From Prevotellaceae bacterium UBA1716 (GTDB taxonomy: Bacteria > Bacteroidota > Bacteroidia > Bacteroidales > Bacteroidaceae): 20,926 nucleotides of DNA. The stretch lies in NCBI GenBank assembly GCA_002317225.1, contig DCIW01000178.1, positions 513 through 21,438 of the forward strand, written 5' to 3'. The translations under genes and the position numbers were made by a program. How positions within the stretch are numbered: position 1 is the stretch's first letter; each line of letters begins with the position of its first letter. The notes beneath the pieces are model-generated. The model did not search any database. It was not told the origin of the DNA and saw only the letters and a program-made list of their open reading frames with translations. This document shows positions 15,059 to 20,926 of the stretch, in pieces.

Positions 15059-17227
15059 TTGATTTCCCAAGCTATCATAGACCGAATTCTCGACACCGCT
15101 AATATCGAAAGCGTAGTGTCCGAATATGTCACTTTGCGCCGAGCTGGTGCAAACCTAAAAGGTCTGTGCCCTTTCCATGATGACAAGACTCCGTCCTTCA
15201 TGGTGTCTCCTGCTAAGGGTATCTGCAAGTGTTTCGCTTGCGGCGAAGGCGGCAATGCTGTTCAGTTTATCATGAAGATTGAACAGGTAGGATATGTTGA
15301 AGCATTGAAATTATTAGGAAAGAAATATGGTATTGAGGTAGAAGAAAAGGAACTTACTCCCGAACAGCGCCAATCGCAGAATGAGCGCGAAGCGATGTTT
15401 GCCGTAAACGAATGGGCAAGTAAGTACTACAACGAACTGATGCAAAACGACATCGACGGTCGTACGCTCGGTTTGAACTATTTTCGCAGTCGTGGATTCC
15501 GCGATGATATCATTGCCAAGTTTCGTCTTGGCTATTCGCTTGACAAATGGGATGCCCTTTACAAGGAAGCTATAAGTAAAGGTTACAAAGAAGAATTCCT
15601 TGTCAAGACAGGTCTTTGCTTTAAGAGAGAAAACGGACAAGTGACTGATAAGTATCGCGGCAGAGTCATGTTTCCATGGTTCAATGTCAGCGGTAAGATT
15701 GTTGCCTTTGGTGGTCGTGTACTTGATTCACGCACCAAGGGTGTGTCACAGAAATACATCAACTCATCCGAGTCGATAATCTATTCTAAGGGTCGCGAAC
15801 TTTATGGCCTCTATCAAGCCAAAAAGCAGATAAACAAGGAAGACCGCGTTTTCATGGTCGAAGGTTACACCGACGTTCTTTCCATGCATCAATGTGGCAT
15901 TGAAAATGTGGTGGCCAACTCAGGAACAGCACTTTCCGAGGCTCAGATCCGTCTGCTTCACCGCTTCACAAACAATATCACCCTCCTCTATGATGGTGAC
16001 GAAGCCGGTATCCATGCCGCACTTCGCGGAACGGACATGCTCCTTGCCGAAGGCATGAATGTAAAGATTCTGCTTCTGCCTGATGGAGATGATCCTGATT
16101 CTTTTGCACGCAAACATAATGCAACCGAATTCAAGGAATATGTCGAGCAGCACCAAACAGACTTCATCATCTTCAAGACCAACCTTTTGCTTCAAGATGC
16201 TGGTCGCGACCCATTGAAGAAGGCTAAGCTCACACAAGACATCGTCTATAGCATTTCGGTCATTCCCGAAGAAATCATCAGAGCTTCCTACATCCATGAA
16301 TGTTCCGAATTGCTTGGTATTGAAGAAGCGGTACTCCTTCGTCAAACGCAGAAAGACCGCGCGGCGGCCTTCGAACGTATCAAGAAAGAGCAAGAACAAG
16401 AAAAGCTTCGCGCACAGTATTTAGATCGCAGAGAAAAGGAACAACAGGGAGTAACTACACCTCAAGGTGCGTCAGCAACTGAAGCCAGCAATAATGGTGA
16501 AACAACTCCTCGCGTTACACCTAACGGAGGCACACAAACGGAAGTATCAGCTCCTGCAAGTGGAGGTTTCTCATCACCGGAAGAAGAAGAGGCATTTTAT
16601 GCATTACATGGTGATGACTTTCCGCCTCCACCACACGAAGAGCAGCAACCTATACTCATCGAAACAAAGAAGTCGAAAGAGGATGCCCGCCTCATCGGTA
16701 TTGAGCAGATGATAATGCGTCTCATCGTGCGGTATGGAGAGCAGAATGTCACCAAACAGGATGAAGAAGGGAACGATTTTTCTATTCCGCTTGCACGCTT
16801 TGTTTACGAAGACCTCTCGGCCGATAATATCACATTCCGTTCCGAACTATATGCTGATATGCTCATCGATTGTGTCAATCATCTTGGCGACGACAATTTT
16901 AATGCCTCACGTTTCTTCCGCAACAATCCAAAACTGGATTATAGCAACGAAGCAGTCGAACTCCTTAGCGAACGTTACCAACTCAGCAAGGGACAGGTGA
17001 TGCAGCCCGAAGAAGAGCTTGCTCCCGATTATATCACGCACATGTTGTTCGACTATAAGTTTGCGATAATTGAAGATTTGCTTAGGCAATATCAAACACA
17101 ACTCGCCGACCCAACTATCACGAGAGATCCTGTACGCAGCAACGAAATACTGACACAGTATATGCAACTAAGTGACACACAACGTCGTATTGCAAAACTA
17201 CTTGGTGAACGCGTATTCATAAGATAA
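15059..17227 (+). CDS. dnaG: DNA primase
   Basis: Makes RNA primers for replication and works with the DnaB helicase. The 722-residue protein is longer than E. coli DnaG (581). The N-terminal zinc-binding domain has Cys37-x2-His40 (CPFH) and Cys58-x2-Cys61 (CFAC). The TOPRIM region follows, with Glu268 (VEGYTDVLS), Asp312/Asp314 (YDGDEAG) and the DGDDPD acidic cluster at 342-347. An Ala/Gly/Thr/Gln-rich linker (about 455-530) separates it from the C-terminal helicase-interacting domain (about 545-722). The start is TTG: no in-frame ATG or GTG lies nearby, and the first downstream ATG (15199) would remove half the zinc finger. The N-terminus (ISQAIIDRILDTANIESVVS) aligns with the family. The 78-nt leader is pyrimidine-rich and lacks a clear ribosome site. 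Confidence 0.96.
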   Translation: MISQAIIDRILDTANIESVVSEYVTLRRAGANLKGLCPFHDDKTPSFMVSPAKGICKCFACGEGGNAVQFIMKIEQVGYVEALKLLGKKYGIEVEEKELTPEQRQSQNEREAMFAVNEWASKYYNELMQNDIDGRTLGLNYFRSRGFRDDIIAKFRLGYSLDKWDALYKEAISKGYKEEFLVKTGLCFKRENGQVTDKYRGRVMFPWFNVSGKIVAFGGRVLDSRTKGVSQKYINSSESIIYSKGRELYGLYQAKKQINKEDRVFMVEGYTDVLSMHQCGIENVVANSGTALSEAQIRLLHRFTNNITLLYDGDEAGIHAALRGTDMLLAEGMNVKILLLPDGDDPDSFARKHNATEFKEYVEQHQTDFIIFKTNLLLQDAGRDPLKKAKLTQDIVYSISVIPEEIIRASYIHECSELLGIEEAVLLRQTQKDRAAAFERIKKEQEQEKLRAQYLDRREKEQQGVTTPQGASATEASNNGETTPRVTPNGGTQTEVSAPASGGFSSPEEEEAFYALHGDDFPPPPHEEQQPILIETKKSKEDARLIGIEQMIMRLIVRYGEQNVTKQDEEGNDFSIPLARFVYEDLSADNITFRSELYADMLIDCVNHLGDDNFNASRFFRNNPKLDYSNEAVELLSERYQLSKGQVMQPEEELAPDYITHMLFDYKFAIIEDLLRQYQTQLADPTITRDPVRSNEILTQYMQLSDTQRRIAKLLGERVFIR

Positions 17228-17282
17228 TTCCATTTCGGCATTTCACAAATAGTGTTCTACCCGAAACAACCAATATATCATA

Positions 17283-19466
17283 ATGAACATCCTCACACAG
17301 GACATAAAATATCTTCAGGGCGTAGGACCACGCAGAGCCGAATTGCTTGAGAAGGAACTCGGCATCAAAACTGTGGGCGACCTCATAACCTACTACCCCT
17401 ACAAATATGTTGACCGCAGTCACGTGTACAAGATATGCGAGATTGACGGCAACATGCCTTATGTCCAATTGTGTGGCCAAATACTTTCCATCGAGAACAT
17501 CGGCGAGGGAAAAAGCAAGCGTATGGTTGCCCACTTCTCCGATGGCACAGGCATCGTTGACCTCGTGTGGTTCCAAGGCATAAAGTATGCCGCAAATGCC
17601 TACTCATGCCATAAGCCCTACCTCATATTCGGCAAACCCAACGTATTCGGAGGCCGCATAAACATAGCTCATCCAGAGATAGAAGACGCTCCAGCAGAAG
17701 TCAGGAACATGGCAAGAACAACGGGCAACTTGTTTGAAGACGATAGCGACTATGCTTTTGCCGAAAACAATACAGGAACTGCATCTTCTGCCACAACACT
17801 TCCCAACTTCCGTCCTTTCTACAACACCTCAGAAAAGATGAAGAAAGGCACCATCAACTCGGCCGCTATGGCAAAGTTGACTGCCAACATGTTCAAGATA
17901 CTCACTCGTCCACTTGACGAGACACTACCGCCTTACATGACCGAACGTCATCACCTCATCTCATTCGACGAGGCGATACGCAACATACATTATCCCACTT
18001 CAGCAGATATTCTTCGCAAGGCACAACTCCGTTTGAAATTCGAAGAACTCTTCTACATCCAACTTAACATTCTTCGCTATGCACGCAGCCGCCAACTCAA
18101 ATATCGCGGTTTGTTATTCACTCGCATCGGAGATATGTTCAACGGATTCTATCATAACCACCTTCCGTTCCAACTCACAGGAGCTCAAAAGCGAGTTATA
18201 AAAGAGATACATGCTGACATGAAAAGCGGCCGACAGATGAACCGCTTGCTTCAAGGAGATGTAGGTAGTGGAAAGACACTCGTGGCACTAATGTGTGCTC
18301 TCATAGCTGTAGATAATGGCTGCCAAGCATGCATTATGGCACCAACAGAAATACTTGCAGAACAGCACGTTGAAACTATACGCAATTTCTTAGGCGATAT
18401 GCCTGTACGAGTGGAACTACTCACAGGAACAGTAAAAGGAAAGAAACGCGAAGCACTCCTGACCGACCTCATAAATGGTGAGATAAAGATACTCGTAGGC
18501 ACACATGCCGTTATCGAAGACAATGTGATGTTCCAGCATCTCGGTCTCGTAATTATTGATGAGCAACACCGTTTTGGAGTGGCACAAAGAGCAAAACTCT
18601 GGATGAAAAATGAAGTGCCCCCCCATGTGCTCGTAATGACTGCCACTCCTATTCCGCGAACACTTGCCATGACACTTTATGGTGATCTTGACGTAAGCAT
18701 CATTGATGAACTGCCTCCTGGTCGAAAGCCAATCAAGACAGTCCATATGTTTGATGCTCATCGCGAAAAGATTTACAACCTTATGAGACATGAATTGTCG
18801 CTCGGTCGTCAGATTTACATCGTCTATCCGCTTATCCAAGAAACGGAGAAGATGGATATGAAAGACCTCGAAGCGGGTTTTGTTGAGATTTCTTCCGCTT
18901 TCCCACAATGTAAGGTTAGTAAGGTTCACGGAAAGATGAAGCCAGCTGAGAAAGATGCTGAGATGCAGAGGTTTGCGAGTCATGAAACACAGATACTTGT
19001 GAGTACCACAGTAATCGAAGTTGGTGTGAACGTGCCAAATGCCTCGGTAATGATTATCGAAAATGCCGAACGATTCGGTCTTTCACAACTCCATCAGTTG
19101 CGTGGACGAGTGGGACGAGGAGCCGACCAGTCCTATTGTGTGCTTGTGACCAAATATAAGATTTCGGAAGACACTCGTAAGCGTATCCAAATCATGGTCG
19201 ACTCAACCGATGGATTTGAAATTGCCGAACAAGACCTCAAACTCCGTGGTCCAGGCGACCTCGAAGGAACCCAACAATCGGGCATGGCTTTCGACCTCAA
19301 GATTGCCAACCTCGCCAAAGATGGTCAAATCCTAACTATAGCACGTGCCGCCGCCCAAGAGGTGGTGGATAGCGACCCTAATGAGAACAACCCGGTGAAT
19401 GCTATCATCTGGCGACGTCTCAAAGAATTGCGAAAGACCAATATTAATTGGGGAGCAATTTCGTGA
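17283..19466 (+). CDS. recG: ATP-dependent DNA helicase RecG
   Basis: Branched-DNA helicase that reverses stalled forks and processes recombination intermediates. The N-terminal wedge/OB region (about 1-290) contains a poorly conserved Asp/Asn/Ser-rich insertion near 137-185. Helicase motifs are intact: Walker A GDVGSGKT (325-332), DEQH (426-429), TATPIPRTLAM, motif VI RGRVGRG (607-613), then the LRGPGDLEGTQQSG segment needed to couple ATP hydrolysis to DNA movement. At 727 residues it is slightly longer than the usual 690-700, mainly because of the insertion. The ATG at 17283 is 55 nt after dnaG, so the two may share a transcript. The stop is followed by a short heptad repeat. Confidence 0.97.
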   Translation: MNILTQDIKYLQGVGPRRAELLEKELGIKTVGDLITYYPYKYVDRSHVYKICEIDGNMPYVQLCGQILSIENIGEGKSKRMVAHFSDGTGIVDLVWFQGIKYAANAYSCHKPYLIFGKPNVFGGRINIAHPEIEDAPAEVRNMARTTGNLFEDDSDYAFAENNTGTASSATTLPNFRPFYNTSEKMKKGTINSAAMAKLTANMFKILTRPLDETLPPYMTERHHLISFDEAIRNIHYPTSADILRKAQLRLKFEELFYIQLNILRYARSRQLKYRGLLFTRIGDMFNGFYHNHLPFQLTGAQKRVIKEIHADMKSGRQMNRLLQGDVGSGKTLVALMCALIAVDNGCQACIMAPTEILAEQHVETIRNFLGDMPVRVELLTGTVKGKKREALLTDLINGEIKILVGTHAVIEDNVMFQHLGLVIIDEQHRFGVAQRAKLWMKNEVPPHVLVMTATPIPRTLAMTLYGDLDVSIIDELPPGRKPIKTVHMFDAHREKIYNLMRHELSLGRQIYIVYPLIQETEKMDMKDLEAGFVEISSAFPQCKVSKVHGKMKPAEKDAEMQRFASHETQILVSTTVIEVGVNVPNASVMIIENAERFGLSQLHQLRGRVGRGADQSYCVLVTKYKISEDTRKRIQIMVDSTDGFEIAEQDLKLRGPGDLEGTQQSGMAFDLKIANLAKDGQILTIARAAAQEVVDSDPNENNPVNAIIWRRLKELRKTNINWGAIS

Positions 19467-19467
19467 T

Positions 19468-19488
19468 CAATTAACAATTGACAATTAA
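19468..19488 (+). repeat. Three tandem CAATTRA heptads between recG and DJ-1 gene
   Basis: CAATTAA (19468-19474), CAATTGA (19475-19481) and CAATTAA (19482-19488) are in direct tandem in the 34-nt gap, starting just after the recG stop. The central CAATTG is also a palindrome. Sequences of this kind are scattered between genes in Bacteroidales as I recall; no function is known to me. Confidence 0.75.
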
Positions 19489-19500
19489 AAACATAAAGAT

Positions 19501-20052
19501 ATGAAGATTTACACATTCCTTGCAAATGGTTTCGAAGAAGTTGAAGCCCTTGGTCCAATTGATGTCTGCCGTCGTGCAGGACTTGAAGTAGTAACAGTAA
19601 GCATCTACGATACAGAGATAGTAGAGGGCGCTCATGGAGTGAAGATGATTGCCGACACAAAGTTTGCCGACAATGACTACTCTGATGCAGATATGCTTTT
19701 CCTTCCTGGTGGTATGCCTGGTTCAACAAACCTTGACGCTCACGAAGGACTCCGTAATGCCATCACTGCTCACAATGCTGCTGGTAAACCACTTGCCGCT
19801 ATCTGTGCTGCTCCACTCGTTTACGGAAATCTCGGTCTTGCCGAAGGTAAGAACATGACTTGCTACCCAGGTTTCGAGAAGTTCCTCACTGGTGCCAACT
19901 ATACTGCATCGCTTGTCGAAGTAGACGGAAAGATGTTCACAGGCAAAGGTCCTGCTGCTGCTCTCGGTCTCGGTTATGCTATTGTAGAGTACTTCTGTGG
20001 TATCGAAACTGCTGATGCTCTTCGTGCAGGTATGATGTATAATGATTTGTAA
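19501..20052 (+). CDS. DJ-1/PfpI family protein (DJ-1/YajL type)
   Basis: A 183-residue member of the DJ-1/PfpI superfamily, closest in pattern to the DJ-1/YajL branch. Visible residues are Glu15 (FEEVEALGPIDV), the FLPGGMPGS turn (67-75) and the nucleophile-elbow Cys102 (AAICAAPLVYG), matching Glu18 and Cys106 of human DJ-1. The CYPGFEKFL and GKGPAAALGLGYAIVEYF segments also fit. Members act in carbonyl or oxidative stress defence, as chaperones, or in glyoxal detoxification; which applies here cannot be read from sequence. The ATG is preceded by AAAGAT. nadK begins 6 nt after its stop, so the two are probably co-transcribed. Confidence 0.92.
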   Translation: MKIYTFLANGFEEVEALGPIDVCRRAGLEVVTVSIYDTEIVEGAHGVKMIADTKFADNDYSDADMLFLPGGMPGSTNLDAHEGLRNAITAHNAAGKPLAAICAAPLVYGNLGLAEGKNMTCYPGFEKFLTGANYTASLVEVDGKMFTGKGPAAALGLGYAIVEYFCGIETADALRAGMMYNDL

Positions 20053-20058
20053 GTTTTT

Positions 20059-20926
20059 ATGAAACATCTCAAATTCGCCCTTTTCGGCAATACATATCAA
20101 GAGCGGAAGTGCAACGCTGTACTGAAATTCTTTGCCATTGCCTCACAGCACAAAGCAGAATTGGCAATATCAGAGTCTTTCTACTATTTCCTTCGCGACA
20201 ACATGCAGATTAACGTGCCTGAGTGTGAGATTATTACCGACAATAATTTCACAGCCGACTATGTAGTATGTATGGGTGGTGACGGAACTTTCCTTGATGT
20301 GGCGAGTCGTGTGGGCAATAAAGAGATACCTATCATCGGTATCAATACTGGTCGTCTCGGTTTCCTCGCGTCTTTCTCTCCCGAACAAATAGAAAGTACC
20401 ATCAACGACATTTACGAAGAAAAGTTCAATGTGGAGCAACGCGGAGTATTACAGATTTCGTGCGACGAAATCGACCTCAAGGGCTATCCATACGCCCTCA
20501 ACGAAGTGGCGATTTTGAAACACGACATCTCTTCGATGATCAGTATCCACACAAGTATCAACAACGAGTATCTCACCACTTATCAGGCCGACGGACTCAT
20601 CATCGGAACTCCAACTGGTTCGACAGCCTACTCATTGAGTGTGGGCGGTCCAATCATCGTTCCACAATCGAGCACTATCTCCTTGACTCCAGTCGCTCCA
20701 CACAGCCTCAACATGCGACCACTCGTAGTGTGTGATGATGTGGAGATAAACCTGACCGTGGAGAGTCGTTCACACCGTTTCCTCATTTCGCTCGATGGTC
20801 GAAGCCAAAGCTACGAGGAGAATATTCACTTGCACATTCGTAAGGCGCCTTATCATGTAAACGTCATCACCCAACCGGGCAAGAGTTTCTTTGCCACTCT
20901 CCGCAAGAAGATGATGTGGGGTGCCG
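20059..20926 (+). CDS. nadK: NAD kinase (3' end cut by window)
   Basis: Phosphorylates NAD to NADP, the only route to NADP. The frame is open from the ATG at 20059 to the right edge, 289 codons. Motifs are GGDGT (73-77, catalytic Asp75), INTGRLGFLA, the NE pair at Asn148-Glu149 (LNEVAILKHD), and the nucleotide-binding YQADGLIIGTPTGSTAYSLS followed by GGPIIVPQS. The last residues (RKKMMWGA) match the usual end of Bacteroidales NadK, so only a few codons are missing. The start fits the family (KFALFGNTYQ) and is 6 nt after the DJ-1-type gene. Confidence 0.95.
   Translation, partial: MKHLKFALFGNTYQERKCNAVLKFFAIASQHKAELAISESFYYFLRDNMQINVPECEIITDNNFTADYVVCMGGDGTFLDVASRVGNKEIPIIGINTGRLGFLASFSPEQIESTINDIYEEKFNVEQRGVLQISCDEIDLKGYPYALNEVAILKHDISSMISIHTSINNEYLTTYQADGLIIGTPTGSTAYSLSVGGPIIVPQSSTISLTPVAPHSLNMRPLVVCDDVEINLTVESRSHRFLISLDGRSQSYEENIHLHIRKAPYHVNVITQPGKSFFATLRKKMMWGA

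Noticed and set aside
20460..20735. 91-codon + frame at the right edge
   Set aside because: Out-of-frame shadow of nadK, whose own frame is intact with GGDGT, NE and nucleotide-binding motifs.
73..20926. CRISPR arrays, insertion sequences, tRNA or rRNA genes, prophage genes
   Set aside because: No regularly spaced repeats with unique spacers, transposase motifs, cloverleaf-like or ribosomal sequences were seen on either strand.

Overview
The window reads as chromosomal core DNA of a Bacteroidota species, most likely in the Bacteroidales and closest in style to Prevotellaceae. The evidence is a full-length SprA (the outer-membrane translocon of the type IX secretion system, restricted to this phylum), promoter elements of the TAnnTTTG type instead of sigma70 boxes, A-rich start regions with little Shine-Dalgarno signal, a two-copy DUF1599 protein next to a DoxX/thioredoxin-like membrane protein and tpiA, and heptanucleotide intergenic repeats. 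Every gene is on the + strand. The genus is an inference.

Layout. (1) 73-7641: sprA, 2,522 codons. (2) 7719-9945: an unrecognised 230-residue helical protein, then xseA and xseB (exonuclease VII), which overlap by ATGA, with a probable terminator at the end of xseB. (3) 9965-11720: a promoter with a perfect inverted repeat over its -33 element, a leader hairpin, ndk, a secreted M23/LysM endopeptidase, and a good intrinsic terminator. (4) 11785-14475: an AT-rich regulatory region with phased TATTGCA repeats, the DUF1599 protein, the DoxX/thioredoxin-like membrane protein (overlapping by 17 nt), tpiA with strongly biased codons, and a strong terminator. (5) 14507-20926: a secreted SPOR protein, dnaG (TTG start), recG, a DJ-1/PfpI protein and nadK, which runs off the right edge a few codons before its expected end.

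Functional themes are DNA maintenance and replication (xseAB, dnaG, recG), nucleotide and cofactor supply (ndk, nadK), the envelope (sprA, the M23 and SPOR proteins, the DoxX-like protein) and central carbon metabolism (tpiA). I see no phage, insertion sequence, CRISPR array, tRNA or rRNA. No stretch longer than 300 bases lacks a gene; the largest gap, 11650-11895, is annotated as a terminator plus regulatory region.

I do not see a clearly new multi-gene system. The best leads are a seven-base tandem repeat just after the SprA signal peptide, where gain or loss of one unit would cause early termination (possible on/off switching of type IX secretion); TATTGCA-type repeats spaced 11-12 nt upstream of the DUF1599 gene; the inverted repeat and leader hairpin before ndk; and the uncharacterised DUF1599/DoxX-like pair.
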